A stretch of DNA of 64,000 nt from DATLED01 sp035525495 (GTDB lineage Bacteria > Actinomycetota > Acidimicrobiia > Acidimicrobiales > CADCTF01), in assembly GCA_035525495.1 (NCBI GenBank), contig DATLED010000024.1:24365-88364 (forward strand), read 5' to 3'. The translations under genes and the position numbers were made by a program. The notes beneath the pieces were generated by a model that made no database searches, had not been told where the DNA came from, and was given only the letters and a program-made list of their open reading frames with translations. Below, one piece after another: positions 39,430 to 46,790 of the stretch. Numbering within the stretch: the first letter of the stretch is position 1; each line of letters begins with the position of its first letter.

Positions 39430-39972
39430 ATGTCCTCCGATCGACTCGAGCGGATCCTCTCCGACGGCTACACCGCCGGGACGAGCGGGCTGTCGCTCGA
39501 GGAGGTCCGGCAACGGCGCGCCGAGTGCCAGGAGGTCGAGCTCGGCCTGTCCTACGCACGGCGCATCGTCCAGGGTCGCCTCGACATCATCCACGCCGAG
39601 GTCGAGCGGCGCTCGACCGGCGCCGGCCGCAGCGATGCCAGCGACATCGTCGACCGTCTGAAGGAAGGCGAGATGCTCGGCGACCACGGCCGTCCTGCGG
39701 GCTTCGGCCGCCTTCCCACGCTGATGGCGCCGGACGTGGCGAGCGACGAGTTCTCGAACGAGATCGACGAGATCGCAGACCCCGACTCCCTCGCGAATCT
39801 CCCCGAGCTGTCCGACGAGGGCGTGTCGAACCTCGCCGACCAGCTGACCGACCTCGAGCGCAGCCTCAGCGAACGCCGGCGACAGGTGTTCGACCGCATC
39901 GACGTCTTCCAGGCGGAGATCGTCAATCGCTACAAGACCGGCTCGGCCAACCCCGACGAACTCCTCACCTGA
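39430..39972 (+). CDS. RsiG-like c-di-GMP-binding protein
   Basis: A 180-residue, mostly helical protein. Residues 37-52 fit the RsiG c-di-GMP motif E(X)3S(X)2R(X)3Q(X)3D exactly (Glu37, Ser41, Arg44, Gln48, Asp52). A second copy near the C terminus (Glu143, Ser147, Arg150, Phe154, Asp158) has Phe in place of Gln. In Streptomyces, RsiG holds the sporulation sigma factor WhiG when c-di-GMP is bound, using two such helices in an antiparallel pair. No sigma factor gene is in the window. Confidence 0.82.
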   Translation: MSSDRLERILSDGYTAGTSGLSLEEVRQRRAECQEVELGLSYARRIVQGRLDIIHAEVERRSTGAGRSDASDIVDRLKEGEMLGDHGRPAGFGRLPTLMAPDVASDEFSNEIDEIADPDSLANLPELSDEGVSNLADQLTDLERSLSERRRQVFDRIDVFQAEIVNRYKTGSANPDELLT

Positions 39973-40024
39973 TCTTCGGCCTCGCTCTGCGGCGACGCCC
40001 TCCGGACCGGAGCCTTGCCACTCT

Positions 40025-40119
40025 CCGCCGGAAGAATTCGCGCCGAGGTTGCGGATTGCCTTGACCGTTTTTTCTCAGCCGTTCCGTTGGTGCGACCTCG
40101 CCGCGAATTTCTTCGGCGG
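40025..40119. repeat. inverted repeat upstream of the XRE regulator gene
   Basis: Arms of 28 nt (40025-40052 and 40092-40119) match in 23 positions when one is reversed. CCGCCG, ATTCGCG and CGAGGT are the conserved blocks. The 39-nt centre is AT-richer and holds a T6 run. The element fills the 197-bp gap between the RsiG-like and XRE genes; it could be a terminator, an attenuator or a remnant of a small mobile element. Confidence 0.55.
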
Positions 40120-40154
40120 GCTGGTGCTCGTCGTTGGCGCTTCCCTCGCACCGT

Positions 40155-40160
40155 TAGCCT
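40155..40160 (+). promoter_or_regulatory. -10 box of the XRE regulator gene
   Basis: TAGCCT, 9 nt before the ATG at 40170. Confidence 0.45.
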
Positions 40161-40169
40161 TGCCAGCCC

Positions 40170-40589
40170 ATGGGTGATGCCGAAGACCGCGTGCACGACC
40201 TCGGCGCGTTCATCAGGGAGCAGCGCAGCACCGCCCGGCTCTCCCTTCGCCGGCTGTCCGACCTCGCCGGCATCTCCAACCCGTACCTGAGCCAGATCGA
40301 GCGCGGCCTGCGCAAGCCGTCGGCGGAGATCCTCCAGCAGATCGCCAAGGCGCTGCGCATCTCGGCCGAGACGCTGTATGTCCAGGCGGGCATCCTCGAG
40401 GACCGCGAGGGCGAGCACGACCTCCCCGGCGAGATCCTCCGCGACCCCTTCATCACCGAGGACCAGAAGCAGACGCTCATCAAGGTGTACCTGTCGTTCC
40501 GACACGAGAACGAACGGGACGAGCCCGCCGAGGGACAGAGCATCTCGTCGCCGACCGGCGCCGCGAGCGCCAGCGAGAAGCGGGCGTGA
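40170..40589 (+). CDS. XRE-family transcriptional regulator
   Basis: A 139-residue regulator with a helix-turn-helix at residues 11-65 (LSLRRLSDLAGISNPYLSQIERG) followed by FITEDQKQTLIKVYLSF. The layout matches a conserved actinobacterial regulator that lies near mshA in mycobacteria (Rv0474-like, from memory). The last 12 codons (TGAASASEKRA) fall in a dispersed repeat, so the tail is probably not ancestral. Its targets are unknown. Confidence 0.88.
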   Translation: MGDAEDRVHDLGAFIREQRSTARLSLRRLSDLAGISNPYLSQIERGLRKPSAEILQQIAKALRISAETLYVQAGILEDREGEHDLPGEILRDPFITEDQKQTLIKVYLSFRHENERDEPAEGQSISSPTGAASASEKRA

Positions 40590-40619
40590 GCGAAGCTTGC
40601 TGCGTGGCGCAGCGAACCG
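40553..40619 (-). repeat. dispersed 70-bp repeat, inverted copy
   Basis: Read on the minus strand it matches the other copies: CGGTTCGCTGCGCC, then GCTTCGCTCACG, then CTCGCTGGCGCTCG and CGCCGGTC. It overlaps the 3' end and stop codon of the XRE gene. Confidence 0.65.
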
Positions 40620-40662
40620 ACAGCACGGAAGAAGTCCCGCCGCCGGCGGGTTGATCCCAACC

Positions 40663-41916
40663 GTGCGTTCGCTGGCCGTGCTCTCGATGCACACCTCCCC
40701 GCTGGCCCAGCCGGGCACCGGCGACGGCGGCGGCATGAACGTGTACGTCCGCGAGCTGGCCGCCGCGCTCGCGCGGGCGGGCGTCCGCTGCGACGTCTAC
40801 ACCCGGGCGTTCGACCCCGAGCAGTCGCCGATCGTGGCCGTCGAGCCCGGCTTCGCCGTCCACCACGTTCCCGCCGGACCGGTGGCGCCGGTGCCGAAGG
40901 AAGCGCTGCATGGACTCGTTCCCGAGTTCACCGAGGCCGTCCTCGCCCGAATGGCCGGTGGACACCACGCCGACGCGATCCACGCCAACTACTGGTTGTC
41001 CGGGATCACCGGGCACACGATCAAGCACGAGCTCGACCTGCCGCTGGTGTCGACGTTCCACACCCTCGATCGGGTGAAGGCCGAGGTCGACCTCGCCGAC
41101 GACAGCGAGCATCGCAGCGTGGAGGAGGCCCGGGTCATCGGGTGCTCCGACAGCGTGCTGGCGTCGTGCGACGCCGAGGTCGCGCAGCTCGTCCGGCTCT
41201 ACGACGCCGACCCGACACGGGTCGAGATCGTGGCGCCCGGCGTTGACCACGCCTTCTTCGCGCCCAGTCCGGCCTCCGGCACCGGCGGGCGGGGTCAACG
41301 CCGACAGGCCCGCCGGGCCGTCGACCTCCCAGAGGACGGACGGATGCTCCTGTTCGTCGGGCGCATCCAACCGCTGAAGGGACTCGACGTCGCCATCGGC
41401 GCGCTGGCTGAGCTCGTCGAACGATGTCCCGACGCGTTCCTCGTCGTCGTCGGCGGCCCGAGCGGCCCGAACGGCGCGGCCGAAGTCGATCGCATGCAAC
41501 GCCTCGCTTCCGATCTCGGCGTCGACGACCGCGTGCGGTGGATCGCGCCGCAGCCCCACGAGCTCCTCTCGACCTTCTACCGGGCGTCCGACGTCGTCGT
41601 CGTGCCGAGCCGCAGCGAGTCCTTCGGGCTCGTCGCCCTCGAAGCCGCGGCCTGCGGGATCCCCGTCGTCGCCTCGTCCGTGGGCGGCCTCACGAGCCTC
41701 GTCGAGGACGGACGCACCGGGCTCCTCGTCGAGGGCCGCAACCCCGCAGACTTCGCCACCGCCATCGGAGACGTGCTCGCCGATCCCGTCGTCGCCGCCG
41801 ACCTCGGGCGCAAGGCGGCCCTTCGCGCGAAGGGCTACACCTGGTCGATCGCCGCCGCCCGGCTGCGGCGGCTCTACGGCGACCTCACGTCCCGTCAGCT
41901 GGTGGAGTGCCCGTAG
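40663..41916 (+). CDS. mshA: D-inositol-3-phosphate glycosyltransferase MshA
   Basis: A GT4 glycosyltransferase of about 417 residues that starts mycothiol synthesis by joining N-acetylglucosamine to inositol-3-phosphate. VLSMHTSPLAQPGTGDGGGM is the MshA hallmark, with the donor site SRSESFGLVALEAAACGIPV near residue 320. GTG 40663 or TTG 40651 could start it; GTG is closer to the family N terminus. The stop overlaps the YbjN-domain gene, a pair conserved in actinobacteria. Confidence 0.93.
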   Translation: MRSLAVLSMHTSPLAQPGTGDGGGMNVYVRELAAALARAGVRCDVYTRAFDPEQSPIVAVEPGFAVHHVPAGPVAPVPKEALHGLVPEFTEAVLARMAGGHHADAIHANYWLSGITGHTIKHELDLPLVSTFHTLDRVKAEVDLADDSEHRSVEEARVIGCSDSVLASCDAEVAQLVRLYDADPTRVEIVAPGVDHAFFAPSPASGTGGRGQRRQARRAVDLPEDGRMLLFVGRIQPLKGLDVAIGALAELVERCPDAFLVVVGGPSGPNGAAEVDRMQRLASDLGVDDRVRWIAPQPHELLSTFYRASDVVVVPSRSESFGLVALEAAACGIPVVASSVGGLTSLVEDGRTGLLVEGRNPADFATAIGDVLADPVVAADLGRKAALRAKGYTWSIAAARLRRLYGDLTSRQLVECP

Positions 41917-42392
41917 CGCCGGCGTCGAGCGAGCAGCTCGATGAGCTCGGCACGTTGATCCGCTCCTGGGCCGAGTCGGCCAAGGCCGACAACGAGCTCG
42001 TGCTGGCGGTCGACCAGCTCCCGCAGAGTCCGTTCGGACACGGCGGCGGCGACCGACGCTGGTTCATCCGCCTCGGCGGCGAGGAGAAGCAGTTCACGAC
42101 GATCTGGTTCCACCTTCGGGAGCGAACCCTCCACTTCGAGACCCAGTTCATGCCGTCACCGGAGGAGAACCGGGAGCAGCTCTTCGACTACCTGCTCCGC
42201 CTCAACAACAAGCTCTTCGGCGTGCGGTTCTCGATCGGCGAAGAGGACGCGGTGTACCTGATGGGCCAGCTGCCATGGTCGGCGGTCGACGAAGACGAGC
42301 TCGATCGCATCGTCGGATCCGCCTACGCGTACACCGAGCAGTACTTCCGGCCCGCCATGCGCATCGGTTACGCCTCGAAGTTCAAGGGCTGA
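41907..42392 (+). CDS. YbjN domain-containing protein
   Basis: A 161-residue protein of the YbjN type-III-secretion-chaperone-like fold. FHLRERTLHFETQFMPSPEEN and LLRLNNKLFGVRFSIGEEDAVYLMGQLP are typical of the actinobacterial family linked to mshA. It starts within the last codons of mshA. The role is unknown; the link suggests a function in thiol or cell-wall metabolism. Confidence 0.88.
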   Translation: MPVAPASSEQLDELGTLIRSWAESAKADNELVLAVDQLPQSPFGHGGGDRRWFIRLGGEEKQFTTIWFHLRERTLHFETQFMPSPEENREQLFDYLLRLNNKLFGVRFSIGEEDAVYLMGQLPWSAVDEDELDRIVGSAYAYTEQYFRPAMRIGYASKFKG

Positions 42393-42534
42393 ACGAGCTG
42401 TCGGTCTCGCTCCGCGGCTCGGCTCCCGACGGCGCCTGACCAGGGCACTTGTCGGGCCCCCGAGCGGTCGTTACGGTGGCCGGCAACGACGAGCCCGAGG
42501 GGCGGATCGCCCTCATTCGTTCGGGGAAGTGCGA

Positions 42535-42828
42535 ATGACGGCGAGAGGTTCCTCGGGCTCTGTCGCGCCCGCGGGGTCGCGGCCCCCGTTCCGGATCGTC
42601 ATCGCCATCACCCTCACGGGGATCGGACTGGCCGGCGGTCGGGGTGCCATCGTCGCCTCGTTCGTCGGCGTCAACCGCCTCGGACAGACGGTCGGTCCGG
42701 TCGTCGCCGGTGCGGGTCTCGGGACGGTCGGGAGCCACGGCGTCTTCCTCGGCGGCGCGGTGCTGGCGGCGCTGATGGCCGCCGCCTTCCCGTTCGTCCG
42801 GTTTCGCTCGACCGGTACGTGGCGGTGA
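42535..42828 (+). pseudogene. probable remnant of an MFS transporter gene
   Basis: A frame of about 97 residues joins an N-terminal piece (PPFRIVIAITLTGIGL) to a piece that looks like the last two helices of a major-facilitator transporter (VNRLGQTVGPVVAGAGLG ... FLGGAVLAALMAAAFPF). The ten helices normally between are missing, consistent with an internal deletion. No promoter box is seen. The flanks (42393-42534 and 42829-42927) hold no further gene that I can support. Confidence 0.5.
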
Positions 42829-42927
42829 ACGGTGGGCAGGAGATTGGAGCGCCCGCGGCGAACCCACTACGGTGATCGAGGCCCTCTCGGGCCCGGCGGG
42901 CGTGCAACTCCGAGCGCCATCCTCCTC

Positions 42928-44085
42928 ATGACTGCTCTCCACCGACTCGCGTCCCTCCCGCTCGTCCTGGCGTTGCTGCTCGGACTGGCCGCACCGGCCG
43001 AGGCCGCAACCACCTCCGCCTCGCGTCGTCGCCAGGCCGAGGTCCGGGCGAAGAAGGCCCAGGCGGCGGCGAAGCTCAACGGCCTCAAGGCGACCGACGA
43101 CCAACTCGAGAAGGCGGTCGCGGCGCTTGCCTCCCAGGTGCGGGCCCAGAACGCCAAGGTCGCCTCGGCCCGCCAGGCCGTCAACGTCGCCGATGCGACG
43201 GTGAAGCTGCTCGAGTCCAAGATCGCGTCGACCGAGGCCGAGGCCACGGGCCTGCAGTCGGCGGTCGTCGACCGTGCCGTCGCCGCCTACGTCCGTCCCC
43301 AACAGGCGGCCATGGCCGGGCTGGCGGGGGCCAAGAGCCTCGAGGACGCGAGCCGCCGGATGGCGATGCAACGCCAGGTGGCCAACACCGACCGCGACGT
43401 CCTCGACCAGCTCCGGGCGACCAAGGAGGACCTGGCCGTCGAGCGGTCCGAGGCCGACGCTGCCCGCCAGGTCGCGGCGAAGCGTCGGGCCGCCGCCGAC
43501 CAGACGCTCGCCCAGTACAAGGCGCACCTGGCGGAGAAGGCCCGGATGGAGGCGGCGCTGAACGCCCGCATCAAGGAGGTCACCGGCGAGGTCGAGGCGC
43601 TGTCCGCGGCCGAGGCCTCGGTGCAGGCGCTCATCAACGGCGAAGAGGCGGCCGCCAAGCGCCTCGCCCGCGCCTCCCGCGGCGGCGGCGGAGCCGATGC
43701 CGACGGCCGGGTCTCCGGCTCCGGCCTGCGGTGGCCGGCCAGCGGCCCCGTCACGTCGGGCTTCGGTTATCGATGGGGCCGCCTGCACGCCGGCATCGAC
43801 ATCGGCGCCGGCATGGGCTCGCCGATCCGCGCGGCCAAGGACGGCGTCGTCATCTTCTCCGGCGTCCAGAGCGGCTACGGCAACGTGGTGATCATCGACC
43901 ACGGCGGCGGGTTGACGACCCTCTACGGTCACCAGAGTCGCATCGCTGCCCGCGATGGCGAAGACGTGAACACCGGCGACGTCATCGGCTACGTCGGCTC
44001 GACCGGGCACTCCACCGGTCCCCACCTGCACTTCGAGACCCGCGTTGGCGGAGCGCCACAGAACCCGATGCGCTACCTGCCCTGA
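42928..44085 (+). CDS. secreted M23 (LytM) peptidase with coiled-coil
   Basis: A 385-residue exported protein with a signal peptide ending in APAEA (about residue 24), a long Ala/Lys/Glu-rich coiled-coil (residues 30-235), a Gly linker and a C-terminal LytM domain. The zinc site is intact: His and Asp in LHAGIDIGAG, HxH in GPHLHFE. The layout matches EnvC/PcsB-type cell-division hydrolases or their activators, cutting peptidoglycan cross-links. A TACGGT box lies at 42869-42874, about 53 nt upstream. Confidence 0.92.
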   Translation: MTALHRLASLPLVLALLLGLAAPAEAATTSASRRRQAEVRAKKAQAAAKLNGLKATDDQLEKAVAALASQVRAQNAKVASARQAVNVADATVKLLESKIASTEAEATGLQSAVVDRAVAAYVRPQQAAMAGLAGAKSLEDASRRMAMQRQVANTDRDVLDQLRATKEDLAVERSEADAARQVAAKRRAAADQTLAQYKAHLAEKARMEAALNARIKEVTGEVEALSAAEASVQALINGEEAAAKRLARASRGGGGADADGRVSGSGLRWPASGPVTSGFGYRWGRLHAGIDIGAGMGSPIRAAKDGVVIFSGVQSGYGNVVIIDHGGGLTTLYGHQSRIAARDGEDVNTGDVIGYVGSTGHSTGPHLHFETRVGGAPQNPMRYLP

Positions 44086-44088
44086 CTT

Positions 44089-44158
44089 CGGTTCGCTGCG
44101 CCGTTGATGCTGGCTCCGCTCACGTGCCGGCTGGTCGCTGGCACTCCTGGCGCCGGCC
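44089..44158 (+). repeat. dispersed 70-bp repeat, copy after the M23 peptidase gene
   Basis: Starts 3 bp after the TGA with CGGTTCGCT, then CTCCGCTCACGTGCCGGCTG and GTCGCTGGCACTCCTGGCG, ending CGCCGGCC. The two GCCGGC blocks can pair to enclose the 3' half. Confidence 0.75.
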
Positions 44159-44202
44159 GTGCTGCGGGTGCGTCGCGGTGGGTTCGGCGTCCGGCGAACG
44201 CG

Positions 44203-44208
44203 TAGGTT
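44203..44208 (+). promoter_or_regulatory. leaderless -10 box of proC
   Basis: TAGGTT, 7 nt before the GTG at 44216. Confidence 0.5.
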
Positions 44209-44215
44209 CGGCGGG

Positions 44216-45019
44216 GTGACCACGACCCGGGCCCGGCTCTTGCTCGTCGGTGGGGGGCGGATGGGTGAGGCGCTGATCGCAGGCTTGTTGAGTTCCGGGT
44301 GGGCGTCCGCCGGAGAGTTGGCGGTGGCGGAGAAGCTCGGCGCCCGCAGGGACGAACTGTCGGCCCGCTACCCCGACCTCGTCGTGTCCGGCGACGTGAT
44401 CGCGGCCGATGGGGCCGTGATCGCGGTCAAACCCGGCGACGTCGAGGACGCATGCGCCTCACTCGCGGCCGGCGGGGTCGGGCGGGTGCTGTCGATCGCC
44501 GCCGGGGTCACGCTGGCGAGCCTCGAGGCGGCGATCGGCGGAGGCGTGCCCGTCGTCCGTGCGATGCCGAACACGCCGGCGCTCCTGGGTGCAGGGGCGG
44601 CTGCGATCGCCGCCGGATCCTCCGCCGGCGACGACGACCTCGACTGGGCCGAATCGCTCCTCATGGCCGTCGGGACGGTCGTCCGGGTCCCCGAGCGCCT
44701 CCTCGACGCCGTCACCGGGCTCTCCGGGTCCGGTCCGGCCTACGTGTTCCTCGTCGCCGAGGCCCTCGTCGAGGGCGGCGTGCTCGCCGGGCTGCCGCGC
44801 GACATCGCCGTCCAGTTGGCCGTCCACACGGTCGCCGGCGCCGGCCGCCTGTTGGCCGAGAGCGGCGAGAGCGCCGAGGCCCTCCGGGCCCAGGTGACGT
44901 CGCCGGGCGGAACGACCGCCGCCGGCCTACGGGTGCTGGAAGCTGCGGGCGTGCGTTCCGCCTTCCTCGAGGCGGTCGCCGCCGCCGCCGCCCGGTCCCG
45001 GGAGCTCGGAAGGAGCTGA
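44216..45019 (+). CDS. proC: pyrroline-5-carboxylate reductase
   Basis: A 267-residue NAD(P)H-dependent enzyme for the last step of proline synthesis. The Rossmann loop is LLLVGGGRMGEAL, with VRAMPNTPALLGAG in the middle. The C-terminal dimer domain holds LSGSGPAYVF and VTSPGGTTAAGL. The GTG start follows a TAGGTT box by 7 nt; longer N termini would enter the upstream repeat. The BldC-like gene follows 76 bp later, as in other actinobacteria. Confidence 0.95.
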   Translation: MTTTRARLLLVGGGRMGEALIAGLLSSGWASAGELAVAEKLGARRDELSARYPDLVVSGDVIAADGAVIAVKPGDVEDACASLAAGGVGRVLSIAAGVTLASLEAAIGGGVPVVRAMPNTPALLGAGAAAIAAGSSAGDDDLDWAESLLMAVGTVVRVPERLLDAVTGLSGSGPAYVFLVAEALVEGGVLAGLPRDIAVQLAVHTVAGAGRLLAESGESAEALRAQVTSPGGTTAAGLRVLEAAGVRSAFLEAVAAAAARSRELGRS

Positions 45020-45095
45020 AACCACTTCACCCCCACTTTTCACACGGGTGGATGGTGGCGTACCCTCCGGGGTGCGGAGAAGGGGTGATCTCACG

Positions 45096-45293
45096 ATGGC
45101 TGAGAATCGGGCGGCACGACCGGCGTTCCTGACGGTGGCCGAGGTGGCGGACATGCTGCGGGTGTCGAACATGACGGTGTATCGGCTCATCACCGCGGGT
45201 TCGCTCCCGGCGGTCCGGGTGGGGAAGTCGTATCGCCTCACCGAGGCCGACGTCGACCGCTACCTCCAGCAGAGCTACACGGAGACCGCATAA
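45096..45293 (+). CDS. BldC-like/excisionase-type HTH protein
   Basis: A 65-residue winged-helix protein of the MerR/excisionase type: FLTVAEVADMLRVSNMTVYRLI, then AVRVGKSYRLTEADVDRYL. It belongs to the short conserved actinobacterial family beside proC (Rv0500A-like, from memory) and is related to BldC. It has an AAGGGG ribosome-binding site and a TACCCT box at 45060-45065, so it is not leaderless. Confidence 0.9.
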   Translation: MAENRAARPAFLTVAEVADMLRVSNMTVYRLITAGSLPAVRVGKSYRLTEADVDRYLQQSYTETA

Positions 45294-45294
45294 T

Positions 45295-45340
45295 CGGTTC
45301 GCTCCGGCGATGAATCCGCGACGCTCACGTGTCGGGCTGC
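45295..45340 (+). repeat. dispersed repeat, degenerate copy after the BldC-like gene
   Basis: One base after the TAA: CGGTTCGCTCCGGCGATGAA, then GCTCACGTGTCGGGCTG. The 5' half matches the copy at 55126; the 3' half is lost. Confidence 0.6.
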
Positions 45341-45366
45341 GGACTGACGCACCATCGTCGCCTGGA

Positions 45367-45372
45367 TAGCGT
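45367..45372 (+). promoter_or_regulatory. -10 box of the SAM hydroxide adenosyltransferase gene
   Basis: TAGCGT, 9 nt before the ATG at 45382. Confidence 0.48.
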
Positions 45373-45381
45373 GCGGCCCAC

Positions 45382-46197
45382 ATGGCGAGCGCGTACCAGA
45401 CCGTCAGCTTCCTCTCCGACTACGGGTCGGCGGACGAGTTCGTCGGCGTCGTGAAGTCGGTCATCCGGAGCCTCGCGGTCCACGTGACCGTCATCGACAT
45501 CACCCACGAGGTGCCGCCGCACGACCTGCGCGCCGGCGGGCTGGCGCTCGTTCGCAGCGCGCAGTACCTGGCCCCGGGCATCGTCCTGGCGGTCGTCGAC
45601 CCCGGCGTCGGGACCGAGCGACGGGCCGTGGCCATCGAGGTCGCCGGCGGGGAGGGAGTGTTCGTCGGACCGGACAACGGCCTTCTCGCGTCGGCGGTCG
45701 CCATGACCGGGGGCGCCGAGCGGGCCGTCGAGCTCACGAACCCCGACTACCAGCTCCCGGCGCCCGGGCCGACGTTCGCCGGTCGCGACGTCTTCGCTCC
45801 CGCGGCTGCCCACCTCTGCAACGGCGTCGACCTGGCCGAGCTCGGGCCGGCCGTCGATCCGATCACGCTGCGACCCGGGATCCTGCCGCTGAGCGAGGTC
45901 ACGGCCGAAGGCGTCAAGGCCGAGGTCCTCTGGATCGATCGCTTCGGAAACGTCCAGCTAAACGTCGACCCCGACGACATCGTCGCGCTCGGCGACCGTC
46001 TCCGGGTCCGCCACGGCGAGGCCGGCGACGCCGTCCGCACAGGCGGGCGGGTCCACACCTACGGCGACCTCAAGACCGGACAGCTCGGCGTCATCGTCGA
46101 CAGTTACGGCCTCGTGTCACTGGCCTTCGACCGCATGTCCGCCGCCGAGCTCCTCAAGCTCCGCCCCGGCGACGCCGTGAGGCTCGAACAGCTCTGA
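45382..46197 (+). CDS. SAM hydroxide adenosyltransferase (DUF62 family)
   Basis: A 271-residue enzyme of the fluorinase/chlorinase superfamily that hydrolyses S-adenosylmethionine to adenosine and methionine. FLSDYGSADEFVGVVKSVI (SAM-binding Asp), ITHEVPPHDLRAGGLAL (catalytic Asp-Arg-His set in this family), VVDPGVGTERRAVAIE and WIDRFGNVQLN are present. The halide-binding loop of fluorinases is not evident. Its physiological role is unclear. Confidence 0.9.
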   Translation: MASAYQTVSFLSDYGSADEFVGVVKSVIRSLAVHVTVIDITHEVPPHDLRAGGLALVRSAQYLAPGIVLAVVDPGVGTERRAVAIEVAGGEGVFVGPDNGLLASAVAMTGGAERAVELTNPDYQLPAPGPTFAGRDVFAPAAAHLCNGVDLAELGPAVDPITLRPGILPLSEVTAEGVKAEVLWIDRFGNVQLNVDPDDIVALGDRLRVRHGEAGDAVRTGGRVHTYGDLKTGQLGVIVDSYGLVSLAFDRMSAAELLKLRPGDAVRLEQL

Positions 46198-46266
46198 CCC
46201 CGCCTCTGCGCAATTGCCTGCGCCCCGCAGCGCGCGCACGACTGTGCGAAAGCGGGCGGGGGTCCC

Positions 46267-46272
46267 TAGCGT
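46267..46272 (+). promoter_or_regulatory. -10 box of the 29-residue membrane protein gene
   Basis: TAGCGT, 9 nt before the ATG at 46282, identical in form and spacing to the box at 45367. Confidence 0.45.
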
Positions 46273-46281
46273 GGGCCGCCG

Positions 46282-46371
46282 ATGAGACCGGCAACGACGA
46301 TCGTCCTCGGCCTGCTCCTCCTGCTGATCCTCGGGGCGGCGATGATCCAGTTCCTGGTCGTCGCCCGCTAG
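46282..46371 (+). CDS. 29-residue single-helix membrane protein
   Basis: A micro-ORF from ATG 46282 to TAG 46371. The product is almost wholly a membrane helix (TIVLGLLLLLILGAAMIQFL) flanked by Arg on both sides. The TAGCGT box at the same spacing as neighbouring genes supports expression. It fills the gap between the SAM hydroxide adenosyltransferase gene and a convergent response regulator. No family is recognised. Confidence 0.5.
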   Translation: MRPATTIVLGLLLLLILGAAMIQFLVVAR

Positions 46372-46378
46372 CGCCGAG

Positions 46379-46759
46379 CTACTCCCGCAGCTGGGAGGCG
46401 AGCCGGCGGATCTCCTGTTCGAGGGCGCCGAGCCCCTCGACCTTGCCGAGGCAGACGGCCACGCCGATCTCGGCCGCCGCCGCCTCGACCTCGGGGTCCG
46501 CGAAGGCGGTGTAGAGGATCACGTGCTGGTCCGGCCGCTGCGAGCGGATGCGTCGGGCGGTCTCCAACCCATCCATCGCCGGCATCTTGTAGTCGATCAC
46601 GACGACGTCGGGCTCCGCCGCCGCGACCTCGTCGATGGCGGACTGGCCATCCGAGGCGCCACCGACGACCTCGAACCCGTCGACGGCCAGCATCGTCGTG
46701 AGCATCCGACGGACGTGGTCGGTGTCGTCGACGACGAGGACGCGAATGGTCGGCTCCAC
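46379..46759 (-). CDS. single-domain response regulator
   Basis: A 126-residue CheY-like receiver with no output domain. The acid pocket is VVDDTDH, the phosphoacceptor Asp is in VVIDYKMPAMDGLE, and Thr/Lys switch residues follow (LYTAF, CLGKVEGLG). GTG 46759 follows a TACGCT box by 9 nt and starts the domain at the normal place (VEPTIRVLVVDD). No histidine kinase is adjacent, so it is an orphan receiver. Confidence 0.88.
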   Translation of the reverse strand: MEPTIRVLVVDDTDHVRRMLTTMLAVDGFEVVGGASDGQSAIDEVAAAEPDVVVIDYKMPAMDGLETARRIRSQRPDQHVILYTAFADPEVEAAAAEIGVAVCLGKVEGLGALEQEIRRLASQLRE

Positions 46760-46790
46760 GATGTCGGCAGCGTACGGCATCAGCATGGTG

